DNA of 64,000 nt from Falciphora oryzae (taxonomy: Eukaryota; Ascomycota; Sordariomycetes; Magnaporthales; Magnaporthaceae), in the NCBI GenBank assembly GCA_000733355.1, contig JNVV01000003.1, forward strand, positions 1,685,780 through 1,749,779, read 5' to 3'. Below the pieces are notes generated by a model that was not told the origin of the DNA, searched no databases, and saw only the letters and a list, made by a program, of their open reading frames with translations. Position 1 is the stretch's first letter. Every line of letters begins with the position of its first letter. Both the position numbers and the translations under genes were made by a program. This document shows, piece by piece, positions 11,452 through 23,441 of this stretch.

Positions 11452-14400
11452 GGTGTTTCAACTGCTTGCGCGGTCTTCTTGTTGTATTTCCCTCCGAACT
11501 GAGCCGCTGCAAACTGAATTGTAACGGCAAAGGGGGAAAGAATACGCGCGACGAAGAACGTGGGAAAAGAACGGTCAACAGACGAACAGGGACCGGATTC
11601 CCGCCTCGAAGGAGTTAACGATCAAGGCCGCAGCACGCGTGTCGGAGCAAGGAGAGGGATCAGGGAGGACCGACCGGCCATGTCGCGACACGGCACTATT
11701 TTATAAAACGGTCCCCCCTCAACTACTCGCGTCGGCTATGAGGGCCATGGCGAACCCCAAGCTCCCATGCTCGCGTTTACCCACGCACACCCCATGCCGT
11801 AATGTGGACAGTGTTACTGGGGGGCCCATCACAGAGAGGCATATTCCGACCTCCCTGTTCAGGTAAGGAAGTGGTGTGGAGATGCAGGTCTAAGGCCGGC
11901 ATATACTCCGTAGCGAATCGGGGGACCGCGACGGCAGACCGACATGGCAGAGGAGAGAGAGGAAGGCCCAACCAGGGGTCGAGCGAGTGCCGCCGAGTGC
12001 GATGGCGGTCACGAGCGCGAGATATTGCTAGTCGACGATGTTGCAGTCGTGGTGGGCAGCACACCCACCCAGCCACGATGTCCTCAGGCCCCGGTGGCTC
12101 GTCGTTCTGGGCGAATGTGCGGGGGCAGGCCTCGCGTCCAATATGGAGATGGATACGTGCATACGTCGTACCTGATCCAAGGCTGTCTGCTCGCGGGCCC
12201 GACATATAGGACCGGGGTCAGAGCGGCGTAAAGAGGGCTGGCGCTGTCGTATTACGGCTCAGTTCGGCCGGCAGTCTGTCCAGGGATTTCTGGCGGTGCT
12301 GCGAGTCGCGGTGAGGGCGGCTCGAGCTTGGATCCTAGGCGTCTGGTGGATTTTTTTTTTCTATTGGGTAACACGCGTCTGCATTATTCACTAACCTAGC
12401 AACAAAAACCGAATTCCCAGAGCGCCAGGCCGAGGTAAGCGAGTGTCTGCAGGTGGCCCTCGAGAACCGTTTCTCGACCTCTGCAGCGTACGGCGTACGT
12501 CAGTCGGGTAGACGTGCTACCCGCACCTATGCCTCCTTGGCAGCAGCTATAGCACGGGTCGTATGGCGTATGCGTATCTTCTGCCGAGAGATGTCGACAC
12601 GGGAAGCTAGTCGGCTGCTGGTCGCCTTGTTATTGTTGGAATATCTGCATGCCCGGGCAGCTGCAGCAGGCTAAACTAGTACCAGATAAGCTGCGTGCGG
12701 CACGGGTTGCGGGTAGAAATTACGAGGCACTGGCTCGGTATGGTGGTGTGGGCGTAGTGGTGGGTGCTGGTGACCGTCGTTGTCGTTGCTTTGGCAGCCT
12801 GGCACCTGGCAGCCTGCGTCAGCGGCTCCAAGCCCTTGACGGCTGGGCTCCCACCCCACGCCCAGAGACCCTCGCAGAGATTGGGCGCCATCGTTGTTAC
12901 AGGGGTCTCCGCGCGTTTGGCACCAGCGGCAACCCTGCTTTGCTGGCCACCTTGCTTGGCTATTGGGGCCGAATTATACCGATTCAAAGGCGCCAGTCTG
13001 GCTCGAAGAGGAAGCCCCGCCGGGTTTTCGGTTGTGGCAGGCGCAAAGAGGTCTGTGCTTTCCTCTGCCTGGGGGCACGTGGACCGGGTCCCCTGTCCCT
13101 TGGTCCCCTGCCCCACGGCAGAGCGAAACGCAAGTCATGATCAAGCTGGGGAAAAAGCGCAGGTGCAACCGTGGGTGGGATTTGTTGGGCGCCCGGGCTG
13201 GGTTCCACTTTCCCACTCGACGATCCCTCCCTCATTCGAGCGCGAGATCGTTCAGATTCGATGCTCCGCCGACCGGTCTTCCGGAAGGGTCGCGTGTTCC
13301 ATCTGGGCACATTGAGGCCCATTGGGGGCGGGGCCTCGAGTCAAGAGTTTTTTTTTTTTTTTTTTTCTTCTCTCTCTCTCTCTCTCTCTCAATATCTTCT
13401 TCTTGTGGCTGGTGGAAAAGCACAAAGTCCCGAACAAAGCATTTGTGGGACGGATCCGATGCCTCGACGGTGCGAGCCCTTCCGGACATCGGACCCCGTC
13501 ACCCGTCAGCATTACGGGCTTACCTGCACCGCTGCGCCTTTTTCTTGGTTCGTGTTGTTCTTTTCTTATTGTTCTTTTGCGCCGTCTTGGCGAGCCCCCG
13601 CTTTCACGCTCATCTGTATCTCGCATCACGGTGCAGACGGGAGGTGGCGGCCACACAGCCAATGGGAGATTGGCGACATCCCCAGCGAGCCGATCACCAG
13701 ACCAGACAAGAAAGTACATCGCATTCCCCCCGTACGCTGTACGCAGCTGCGGCATCGCTTGGGTCTTGGGAGTTCGGGCGAAGGGGGGTGCGGTTGGCGA
13801 TGTGAGATCGTGTGGTACAGCTCCTGGCCGGTGAGGCGGACACCGATGAACTTTCCCCCTCTGGACATCGGGAACTTTGGCTGGCTCATAGCGTGGAGGC
13901 GGGGGTGTTTTGCCGTGCATATCCAGTGAAAGTATTGACAGGCTGGGAGGTCTGCTCCAGTGCCGATATGCTGGTAAAAGATGACTGCCGGAGCACATAT
14001 CCTAGGTCAGCTGGAGAGCCATAGCATTGATGGTAGAATGCGACAGGTCATTGAGCCTTGTCTTCCTATCAAGTGGAACTCGATTGAAGCGTTCCCGACG
14101 TGACGTCGTCGCCGACGGCCTGGCATCGGCATTCCAAATTGGCGAGATGCTCTCAGCTCACGGGTAAATTGGAGGATCGAGGCCACCAACCACTCGCCGA
14201 CTCACAGGGCAGTAGCTGCACGCTGCCGTCCACTTTCCCCCATCGCCAAGGTTAGCCGGATGAATAGAGAATGCGGGCGCCGATATATGGAATTGGCGGC
14301 TAGGTACGGCCAAGCGGTTGCCTCGCGCCCACCGTGGCGACCTTTCATATAACCACGATGTTTAGACAGGTGGAAACCGCCCGCCGGTATGCAACCAATA

Positions 14401-15540
14401 ACACATCGGCTCGTGTGGTTTCTAGGGCTATTTTGGGCAGGGTGGATGGTATTCCATCCCCGAATTTCCCTTGATGGAGACAAAAGGGTTAAGAGCAGGG
14501 GTGCGGGCCTTCTCCTATGGTGAGAATGCGACCATTAAAACACTATACTATATAGATAATTTTGGCTTCACTCGCCTTCGCCGGTACTGAAACCGCTAAA
14601 CGGTATTATTTATTGGTGCCTCGAAAATCCCCAAGATGGATCGAGGCCTCCTGCCAAGACCTCGCGGGCCTTGTGGATTTGTACCTGCTCGGGAGGGAAG
14701 GGCCGAACCCAACGGGATATTGAGTTGTTGTTGTTTCGGTGAGACCCCTGATGCTATCGCTTAAGTCTTCATTTAGGAAAAGGGAGTTGCATTGAGCTCC
14801 TCGAAGATACGCAGACCCTAAAGGATGTGTCTTACCAGATGCATGATCATGGTTAGGTCTTTCGGGACTGGAGCCGCAAAGAAGAACCACAGGAAAGAAA
14901 AGTGGGAGTCAACAACACGGAGGGACAATGGAGCAGGTCGAGGGATGGGTGATATGGCCAAAACGGGCTTCGACGTGCTGTGATGGCGCCACAATCTTCG
15001 ATGCAGCCATGGAGCACTCCCCTCCGTGGCGGAGAAATAGATCGAGCCATGGCGTCGGCGTGGCACGCTCTCTGCTCGAGCAATCTTGGGGGTGACAGGA
15101 GGAATGACCGCTAGAGCCTCATGAACTGCTGGTCTCGGGACGCGCCGTCGGAGACTACTGCGTGTATATGTATGTATGTCGCGGGCCGAGGCCATCAATC
15201 TGCAAGTGGTCTGGCCGCATCCTTGGCCCACCCAACTGACACGATCTGAGTCCATTGGTACCTATCCCGACCTGAAAATGGTCGTCTGGGAGGGGGGACG
15301 GGAGATTCATTACTGACTTGGGTTAAGCCTGCAAGTGGGTGGAATTGGGACGCTGCGACTACTTCCCGTCGGGGATAATCCCGACATCCGACAAGCCGCG
15401 CCGGCCGAAGACCGGAACTGGCTCCCATCCTGCAAGTTTAAAGGCCAATCGGCTTCTCCCCAAGGGTGGTAGGTTGTCGGATGCTATATGCCCGGCACCC
15501 CTTTCGCTCAGCCGATCCGCCTTGCTTACTTCAGCCAGTC
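11452..15540. other. 4.1-kb intergenic region, no gene recognised
   Basis: Between the GH3 start and the PheC-like pseudogene. Several long open frames (for example 12894-13805 + and 13252-13998 -) overlap in opposite strands and show no domain, no sensible start and run through low-complexity tracts, so I do not call them. The first kilobase is the GH3 promoter. A T19 plus (TC)n tract lies at 13348-13390. Confidence 0.6.
13348..13390 (+). repeat. T19 followed by (CT)n microsatellite
   Basis: Nineteen T residues run directly into about 24 bases of alternating C/T. No coding context. Confidence 0.9.
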
Positions 15541-16375
15541 ATGAGGATCTCAACCACGGCTCTGCTGGCCGTCTTCCCGCAGTGGTTGGCTGGAGCAAAT
15601 GCGGCCTGCTCCCAAGCGGGGTCGGTACTGGACGCTATTGTCGCCCGTGGCCGCCTCCGCGTCGGCACGACGGGCAGCTACAAGCCGTTTTCGTACAAGG
15701 TCGCGACAAGCGGCGGCACCAACAGTTCATCGGCCGAGTACATTGGCGCGGACATCGACATGGCGCGCGCGCTCTCCTCGGCAAGGGGCCTGGCCGCCGA
15801 GCCCGAGTTCGTCCCGGCCTCGTTTGCGAACCTGACGGCCGGCGTGCGCGCGGGTCTGTACGACATCGACATGACGGGCGTATCGATCACGACGGGGGCG
15901 CGCTGTCGGCCTTCTTCACGCAGCCCGTGCTCCGCGTCGGCAAGGCGGGCGACGGTGCGGTGCGGCGAGGCCGGCCGGTACCAGACACTGGCGGACATCG
16001 ACCAGGCGGGCGTGCGGGTGGCGACGCCGTCCGGGGGCAGCAACGAGGCGTTCGACCGGGCGAACCTGCGGGCGGCGACCATCGTGGTGTACAGCGAGGC
16101 GGACGACAACATCATCTTCAGGCGGTGGCGGACAGCAGGGCTGACGTCATGATCACGGACGTGGTGGAGGCGGAGCTGCAGGCGCGGCTGCACCCGGGCG
16201 TCCTCTGCGCCGCAGCCCGGACCGTCCTTTCAGCTTCGAGGAGCTGGGCTACATCCTGCCGAGGGACGTGGTCTGGCTGCAGTTTGTGAACCAGTGGCTG
16301 CACATCCAGCAGGGGAGCGGGGCCTGGAACAGGACGTTGGAGGGCTGGATGAGCTACCCCTGGCCGATCACATAG
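15541..16375 (+). pseudogene. Cyclohexadienyl dehydratase (PheC)-like solute-binding protein, frame-broken
   Basis: Type 2 periplasmic-binding fold related to bacterial PheC (periplasmic arogenate/prephenate dehydratase) and amino-acid-binding proteins. A signal peptide (ATG at 15541, ending ANA) is followed by LDAIVARGRLRVGTTG..YKPFSY, YIGADIDMA, RCGEAGRYQTL, then in other frames DVMITDVVEAELQARLHP, the FSFEELGYILPRD block and a C-terminal NQWLHIQQGSG, the same order as PheC. The protein is spread over several frames by four single-base shifts: near 15895 (G run), near 15945 (G run), near 16118 (C missing) and near 16210. None coincides with a usable GT...AG intron. Either a decaying gene or homopolymer-type sequencing errors; three shifts are at runs of G or C. 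No ABC permease or ATPase gene lies nearby. Confidence 0.75.
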
Positions 16376-18707
16376 TCTTTTCGCCATCTCCGACGTGTGC
16401 CATTAGCGAGGGCTGCGTGGGGGCTGGGGGCTGAGGCTGAAAGGGAGGATTCAGGGCTGTTTCCTCGGGCGCCAAGTCACGTGCGAGGTTCGGGCACGAT
16501 ACTGACGAGGTATTCATCCATCTCAATGTCGCTTACTAGGTAGGTTGCGCGAATCTACGACAGGAAGACACTGTTGAATCCATCAGCCGTCGGTTGCTGC
16601 AAAATTCACCATCGAGGTTGCCCGGAAGGGCTGCTTGTTGCTTAGGTAATCACAGTGCGGACGAAGTGGCGCCGAAAAAGAAAGAAGAGAAAATGAAGGC
16701 CGTTTTCACATCCTACCTATCCATCATTCTCGTCAGAACGAATAGGGCGAAAGATGAGATGGCCAGAATTGATAAAGGGGTCTCACAGTCTGTTCTAAAA
16801 AGAGGCCAAAGCACGTGCGTGTGCTCGCTCGCGGGCACCGATGAGGAATCAATCAAGCCTTTGGACCTTGCGTGTCTCGGCTGCGATCTCTTGATGTCAA
16901 CCCTAGATCCAGTCGTCAACGTTTTGCGCGATGCGACTCCCCGAACACGTCTGTGAGATTTGGCTTCTTCTGTTGGTCAAGCTCGCCGCTCAGCTGACTC
17001 CGTGGTTTATTTTACCCCTTTCGCCTCGTCCTCTCCTTTTTGTCTTCTCCTCCTGCCTGTGCCCCCGTCGGATTGAAGCCAGCGGTCACGCAACACGCCC
17101 ACCGTGCTACCTTCGGAGATGGAGAGCACATGTGCCAAGCCGAAGATGCAGTTGGTTGGCCAGGACAATTCGATTTCCTTTACCCGCCCTGGGACGACAC
17201 AAACCTCTCCAAAGCGTCACCGGGCCTGGCCAGGGGCACTCTCTATGTCGTGATGATTGCGGCGATGCCTCGATTGATTTAAGCCCCCGTGTCAGCATTT
17301 GCACTCAACCCCTGAGAAGAAAGAGAAAAAAAGGAGCTGAGTCAAGGGCTCTTGGCCTCTGGATGCAGCACATGGCTTGATGCCCGCTGCCTATTGGCTC
17401 CCAGAAGAGCGATTTTTTCTGACGTGGACAGCGATTTGTGCATCCTCTCGCTAACACCTCTGGCTGGATGGCGAGCGTGACGGGGAAGATGGACAAACCA
17501 CACAGGCACGTTCACAGCATCAACTGCCAAATCCCTTGTTGGTCGTACCGCTCTCGTCAGCCGTTTCTTCTGCCCCAGGTGGGCCAGGATCGCCCTCTAT
17601 TGATCAGGCATGAAGCTATCAATTCCTCGGCCCTTGCACAAAAAAGAGGACCAGCCTCGGCCACCACCTCGGCCTAACCCTAGCAGGCACCGAGGACCCC
17701 ATGCTCCAGGCAATCCAATCACAGATTTTTGAACGAGAAAAATCATCCCAGTTCGAAAAGATACATTTGCCCCCTCACGGAATCCAGCACCGCACTGATT
17801 GGATTTCCTGAGTTAACTTCTGAGTTTTCTGCTGGGACGAGCCAGGATAGCCCTCCGTGTAGCGCGGGACCTATCCCTGGGCCCTTATTTACCGATTAGA
17901 CCTACGTAGCAGCCTGCCACCCATGCTGTCCTACATGTAACAACGCCCGTCTCGTCTTGTCACTGGGTCGGTGTTATAACCCGGCCAAGTGCGCCTCGGC
18001 TCTTGCCCGACGGCAGAACACTTTTGCACGCTTTCGAAGCGTATTTCCTCCCCAGTAGCCAGCTTCCCTGCATACGCCATCCTTATTCGACAAAGATTTT
18101 CACACGATTCGACTGTGATAGGCCGGAGCGGGCGCAAGTGTGCCTTCTAGAAGGGCCACTTCTCACGTCAGTCTCGCGACGGTTCTTCCCTCCCGACTCT
18201 CTCCGCCCATGCACTACTGCCTAGGCAGAGTAAGCCCGCCGCCATTGTCAACCGGTCTTGCATCCCCGGCTCTAGGCGTTGAGGCCGGCGTCTAGGTCGA
18301 CTGTCGGGCTTGCGGTTGCCCGTGCTCTGCGAGGCTCGCTATTTGTGTTGCAGCTACAAACTACCAGTCCTTTGGCGGGAAAGCCCCTGCACCTGTGCGC
18401 CTTGGCAGCAGCTCGAGATCTCATGGCCTTGCATCTCGGCGCGACAGATGAGACGACGACGAAGCCATCTCCAAGAACCCTCTTGATAAACCTCACCCAG
18501 CCGTGACGCGCGGAATCGGCAGCTTTACAAAGCCCCGCGGGGGACTCCCGACGCGCCTTCCGAGGTGACCCTGTACCAGCCGGGGTCCAATACCGGCACA
18601 CAACAACTGGCAGTGGGACCAGCTTTGGGGCCAGAGTCTTTCGCGATCCGCGCCGACAGCTGGGCTGTGGGCTGACCGCGTGGGCATCGAGAGAATCTAG
18701 GCCGGTC
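16376..18707. other. 2.3-kb intergenic region
   Basis: Nothing gene-like seen. Two CACGTG hexamers lie at 16478-16483 and 16812-16817, about 1.9-2.2 kb upstream of the phosphate transporter, too far to claim as its Pho4/NUC-1 sites. The segment from about 17700 presumably holds the transporter promoter. Confidence 0.5.
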
Positions 18708-21098
18708 ATGTCCACGATTAACCACAGACACAATGGGGGAAACAACGCGTTCCACAACTTCGGTGCGCCCACTCGCTCCTGACCTTGGCCCCTCCTCCGA
18801 GCTATCGTATGGCTGACAGCTATCGTATTGTCTTCCCAACAGCCGAGGACTACTCCCATATCAGGGACCCGAATTTGCGGAGGAGGCTTGCCCTGAGAGA
18901 CATAGACAGGGTCCCATTCGGTTTACACCGTAAATACCGTTCCCTCCTTCCACCCAACCGAAGATTCGCCATTTATACCCACAAAGATAGTCAAGGGAAG
19001 CCGCTAACTAGCCGTTTAGATGTCCGAGCTGTGGTTGTGGCAGGGGTTGGCTTCTTCCTCGACTCCTACGACATCTTCTCCATAAACTTTCTCATGATCT
19101 ACCTCGGCGTCGTGTTCTGGCAGGGAGAGCCGGAGGCCGCTGCCAACGGGTTTGGAGGAAACCATGGCCACCTCCCGTCAACAGTTAATCAATCCCTAAA
19201 GGCGGCAACGAGCGCAGGCATTGTGGTCGGACAGGTCCTCTTCGGGTGGCTCGCCGACGTGTATGGCCGGAGAAGGATGTACGGCATCGAGCTCGGCATC
19301 ATCCTGCTCGCCACCCTGAACTGCGCCCTCGCGAATCCCAGCCAGTCGATAACCTCGACGGGAATCTTGGTCTTCTGGAGAGTTGTGATGGTGAGGATTT
19401 TCTAGCCAAAATGCCAGCCCTCCCTTGCATCGCGAACTGCGAGCTAATAACTGGATTGCTACGCAATCTAGGGCGTGGGAATTGGCGGGGACTACCCCCT
19501 CAGCTCGGTGATAACATCTGAGTAAGCCAATGTTCTCTCTGCCTCTCTCCGACTTCTCGCTAATATTGGATATCAATGCAGATTTGCCCCGACAAGGTGG
19601 CGCGGCGCAATGATGGCTGCCGTCTTTTCGATGCAGGGCATAGGCCAGCTGATGGCTGCAGTTGTGGCCCTGATCGTTGTCGTCGCCTTCAAGGGGTCGT
19701 TCGTCAACGTCACCGACCTGGCTCGCTGTGGTGTCGATTGCCAGACCGCGGCAGACCGCTCTTGGCGTCTCATCGTAGGCGTAGGGGCGGTCCCTGCGTG
19801 CTTCGCGCTGTGGTACCGGATCACTATCCCCGAAACCCCCCGCTATACTTTTGTGCGTGCTCTGGCTTTTACACTCCGGAGAGAGTGGTCCCCATTAGAA
19901 GGAGCATCAACTAACCAACTGTCTTCGGTGCAGGACGTGGCCCAGGACATCGAAAAGGCGGACGCCGACATCAAGGCCTACATGGCCAGTAAGCCTGACG
20001 GCGACGTCGACTCGGTAAAGCAAGCCCGCGCCAAGCAGCTCATGGCTCCGTCTCTTGCCATCCCATCTGCCTCTTGGCGTGACGTCTGGTCTTATTTTAG
20101 CAAGTGGAAGAATGCAAAGGTTCTCATTGGAACCACCATGTCATGGTTCTTTCTCGTGGGCAGATCCTCATTCCAGCATCAACAAATCTTCAAAACAGTG
20201 TTCGTCTCTAACCCTTGGCTCTACTCTTCTCCCACCAGGACCTTGCGTTTTATGGCCTAGGCCTCAACAACTCGATTGTCCTCCACAGTATCGGGTACTC
20301 TCGTGGCCCGACCTTGTTCGACACGCTCTATAACAACGCCGTCGGCCTCATCATCCTCGCCTGCGCTGGGTCCTTGCCCGGCTACTGGACGTCTGTGGTC
20401 ACTATAGACACTTTGGGTCGCAAGCCCATTCAGATAATGGGCTTCGCTGTCCTCACCATCATATTTTGCGTGCTAGGTGTAAGTGATATCCCGCGGGGTG
20501 CAGGGGGGCGACTCGGAAATATCAAAAACTGACAATCGTCCCAATTATTTCACTAGTTTTATCACAAGGGCTTGAACGAGGCTTCTACTCTGGGGCTTTA
20601 TGTCGTCGCTCAGTTCTTCTTCAACTTTGGGCCCAACACCACAACATTCATCGTGCCAGGCGAGTGCTATCCGACCCGGTACCGTTCTACAGGTCACGGC
20701 CTCTCGGCGGCCATGGGCAAAATCGGCGCCATCCTGGCCCAGGTCATCAGCATCCCGCTCCTCGAGAGAGATCGCCCCGAGGCATGCGCCGGCAATGACT
20801 GCTCGCCCTTCCTGGACCGCTTAATGCAGATTTTTGCATTGTTTATGCTGCTCGGAACGCTCACCTCGCTCCTCATACCCGAGACGAAAGGATCGACGCT
20901 CGAGGAGCTCGCAGGCGAGGACGGGCACGGTAGCAGTTCAGGAAGAGGAAGAAGAGGGGGAGGTCGGGGCGGGGCGACGCAGTGGTGGAAGAACCCGCTG
21001 GCCAGCGGGCAGCCGGCTGGATTCTTCCTTGCGCACCAGCGCGCCATGGCCCGCGCGGAACCACGAGTGGGTATCATGACCAGCCCAGAGCTAGCGGC

Positions 21099-21135
<37 letters not shown>

Positions 21136-21528
21136 GGCAGGAATAGCACCGCAACAACGACCGGATCAAGACGCGGGCAGCACGGATCCGGCGGGGCAGG
21201 CAGCGGGAGCCCTCCCCCGACAGCGGCGACGAATTGGTCGCTTGGGTCCCCAGCCCTGGGCCCTTTCGACGCGCGGGTATCTGCGAGGGATAGGGAAGCT
21301 GCAGATGTAGGCGGCAGGCAGAGATGGGCCTGGGGCGGCAGGGCGAGGAGGAGACACAGCACTTCGAGCAACGAATTCGACCTTGGGGTCCCTGGGAGGA
21401 CAAACGATCAGCGCCCATCCCCGACATTACCAGGATGGGGAGCGGGCTGGGGCAGGGTTGATAGAGGTGGTCAGCCGGCCTCTTCCGACAATATGCGCCT
21501 GCGGGACGTTGGAAGCCTTCTGAAGTGA
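18708..21528 (+). CDS. Pho84-like inorganic phosphate:H+ symporter with long Q-rich tail
   Basis: Plasma-membrane MFS phosphate transporter (PHS family). Exons: 18708-18762, 18843-18929, 19020-19390, 19472-19521, 19582-19852, 19934-20155, 20239-20478, 20557-21528; 755 residues. The start is set by the short first exon, whose GGNNAFHNF joined to EDYSHIRDPN matches the family N-terminus. Diagnostic blocks: HVRAVVVAGVGFFLDSYDIF (TM1), GWLADVYGRRRMYG, VGIGGDYPLSS, DLAFYGLGLNNS, GECYPTRYRSTGHG and the closing PETKGSTLEE. All seven introns are 60-90 bp. Family members are usually near 560-600 residues; this one carries about 200 extra C-terminal residues, low-complexity, with 12 consecutive Gln codons at 21100-21135 and Arg/Gly/Ser-rich flanks. 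The large central loop (DIEKADADIKAYM) is typical. Confidence 0.92.
21100..21135 (+). repeat. CAG/CAA polyglutamine tract
   Basis: Twelve Gln codons, eleven CAG and one CAA, in the cytosolic tail of the phosphate transporter. Likely length-variable. Confidence 0.9.
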
Positions 21529-21826
21529 GAAGAAGAGGTGTATATTGTTCCGTTTGTCTTGTGTCTGAAAAGAGGTGATATCCGGCGTGCCTTGCGGAAC
21601 ACAACCGAACGTAGATGGGGAGCCCCCTAAAAACAACACCGAGTCCAAATATTCTAAAGCTTAGGGAGCGGTTGGGCGGGCAAGGTGGAAGGGCTATTGA
21701 GCACGAAAGTCGAAAGCGTTATTCGAGCGAAGATACCCATGGGTTAGCATTTCAGTGCGTCTAAACTTGATCTGTGTGCGCATACCGGGTAGTGACGCGT
21801 TTTTCCAGGGTCCCGAAGCGATCTCT

Positions 21827-22012
21827 CTAGACATCCAGCCTGTTTAGGAGATTTTCGAGTATTTGGGAGTTCTCCGCGAGACTTGACTTGATCTCCGCAA
21901 AACCCGCCATCATATAGGCAAGGTTCTGGTCGAGGCGCCGCGAGACTTTCTCCGTGTCTCGATTAAGGGTTTCGAGAATCTGGGCGTAATTGTTGGCGAA
22001 ATCGCCCGACAT
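21827..22012 (-). CDS. Small coiled-coil protein, 61 aa, unknown function
   Basis: Not recognised. The ORF from the ATG at 22012 encodes an acidic heptad-rich helix without signal peptide or membrane segment (starts MSGDFANNYAQIL, contains MMAGFAEIKSS, ends NRLDV). It resembles the second ORF at 22757-23026: both begin with Asn/Gly-rich residues, then an A-x-I-L-x-x-L motif, a hydrophobic heptad stretch and M-x-[AS]-G-F-A-E-[IV]. That similarity is the main support for its being real. It lies on the strand opposite the dynamin-like GTPase, beyond the minisatellite. A short ORF of this size can arise by chance; expression data would settle it. Confidence 0.4.
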   Translation of the reverse strand: MSGDFANNYAQILETLNRDTEKVSRRLDQNLAYMMAGFAEIKSSLAENSQILENLLNRLDV

Positions 22013-22264
22013 CGTGATGGAAATGTAGAAGACTGTTTCGAAGTAAAAGGTGTATTTTGAGAAGCAGACCACTGTGGTTGGATTTGAAGCTACTGGCACG
22101 GAAGTACGAGTAGTATGGGTTTAAAGACCGAAGATGGCGGGTGTAAAGAACCAGGATGTGGGAGGATTTTATAATGTTGGGCATTGAGTGGCGTTTTGCC
22201 CAAAGCACAGAGTTTGGGGGTGTTTTTAACGTGGTTGTGGTGATGACATTCGATCCATGGAAAG

Positions 22265-22372
22265 GATACAGAAAAGAATACAGGAAAGGGTACAGGAAAG
22301 GATACAGGAAAGGATACAGGAGAGGATACAGGAGAGGATACAGGAAAGGATACAGGAGAGGATACAGGAACC
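22265..22372 (+). repeat. 12-bp minisatellite, 9 copies
   Basis: Nine tandem 12-bp units with consensus GATACAGGAAAG (G/A variation at base 10), in register from 22265 to 22372. The period is a multiple of three, so long frames cross it on both strands (Gly-Tyr-Arg-Lys repeats on +), which I regard as a consequence rather than genes. It sits between the two small coiled-coil ORFs and 1,069 bp upstream of the GTPase ATG. Confidence 0.95.
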
Positions 22373-22756
22373 GGTACCGCACCTGGCGAGGCACTAATCC
22401 TGCACTTCGCCAAGGCAGTTGTATTGATTACATGTAGGTACACCTGCTGTGTCCGATGGTTGATTGTATTGCACTGTGGCCTTCATTTTTACGTGCTGGT
22501 TGACGATTTCTACGTGTCTAATAAACGGCCCCTTTTAAAACGGCTCTTTTTAAAGCATACAGCCTCCTAGGGGGCTTGGGCAGGCCGAGAGGGTCGTGGA
22601 TGCCGTCCAAGGTCGCGGGAACCCCGAGATCGGGCGGCCTGTGTAGATGTTCTACATCGGATAGAGAGGCTTGTCGGGGAATGCGAGGCCACGGCTGCGC
22701 GCCATATTGAAGGCGTTGCTGCCTCTGGGACCCCGTTGGATTAGTATCTAGACACG

Positions 22757-23026
22757 TCAAGAATCAATTTTGAATGTGTATATACACCGAATGATGTTGC
22801 GCATTTTGGGTTCGTTGATAGCGTCTAGCTGCTGTCGCTGGAGCTCCTCCATGGTGCCGATGTGTCTGTCCGACGAGCTCTGGAGGGCCCGAACCTCGTA
22901 GACCACCTCGGCGAAGCCCGAAGGCATTTTCGTGTCAATCTTCTCGATGATCTGAGAGAAGTTGTTGTTGTTTTCCTGCAAGGCAGCAAGAATCTTCGCC
23001 ATGTCGCCGGTGTTGTTGTTGGCCAT
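22757..23026 (-). CDS. Small coiled-coil protein, 89 aa, unknown function
   Basis: Not recognised. ATG at 23026; starts MANNNTGDMAKILAAL, contains IEKIDTKMPSGFAEVVYEV and ends FKIDS. Predicted as one or two amphipathic helices, no signal peptide. It shares spacing and the GFAE motif with 21827-22012, suggesting a local duplication. It is transcribed away from the dynamin-like GTPase with 415 bp between the two starts, so the two may share a promoter. The extension upstream to 23245 in the same frame uses no ATG and looks non-coding. The last 15 residues could be intron read-through. Confidence 0.45.
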   Translation of the reverse strand: MANNNTGDMAKILAALQENNNNFSQIIEKIDTKMPSGFAEVVYEVRALQSSSDRHIGTMEELQRQQLDAINEPKMRNIIRCIYTFKIDS

Positions 23027-23441
23027 GATGGAGATGTCCGCAAAAGAAACTGGTGTGTCAAGGAACAGGCCATGCGGCGATCCTTTGTGAGCACAGCAGA
23101 AAGTAGAAGCCTCAACGTTGAAAGGATGGGATAATGCCTTCGAAATTTGGGGCTGTCCTGGACGGCAGCCCGCACCTCGAATGCAGGTGGCCGGCTCCCG
23201 CTGCGCAAGCAAACGAGATATCTTCGAGCACACACCATCTACCATGAGTTTCTCCGTCTTTCCCTCACCTTCTTCCTATGGATCGTCTATAACCTCTGAT
23301 TTGACCCATATTCTTCTCCTCCCGGCTTCATTCTTCTGCATGGGCACCTATTTTATCCACCTCACGACACTCACAGCCAACGGCTCTTAAGCCTGCCTTG
23401 AGGATTCCAAGTCTCAAGCGGTCGTCATGAAGCCTACTTAG
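23027..23441. promoter_or_regulatory. Putative bidirectional promoter and GTPase leader
   Basis: 415 bp between the divergent small ORF and the GTPase start. On + it contains an upstream ORF of 48 codons (ATG near 23244, stop at 23388-23390) and a minimal 4-codon uORF that abuts the main ATG. Transcription start sites are not visible. Confidence 0.4.
23427..23441 (+). promoter_or_regulatory. Four-codon uORF abutting the GTPase start
   Basis: ATG AAG CCT ACT TAG occupies 23427-23441 and the GTPase ATG begins at 23442, so stop and start codons are directly joined (TAGATG). If the leader contains it, main-ORF translation would need leaky scanning or termination-reinitiation. Seen in sequence; the regulatory role is inferred. 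Confidence 0.45.

Noticed and set aside
12894..13998. Overlapping ORFs of 250-300 codons on both strands
   Set aside because: They cross a T19/(CT)n tract, overlap in opposing frames and show no domain or codon pattern; chance ORFs in GC-rich DNA.
22265..22372. CRISPR-like array
   Set aside because: Tandem 12-bp units with no spacers, in a fungal nuclear genome.
22156..22443. ORFs encoding Gly-Tyr-Arg-Lys repeats (+) and Leu-Tyr-Pro repeats (-)
   Set aside because: Direct consequence of the 12-bp minisatellite, whose period is a multiple of three; no support outside the array.
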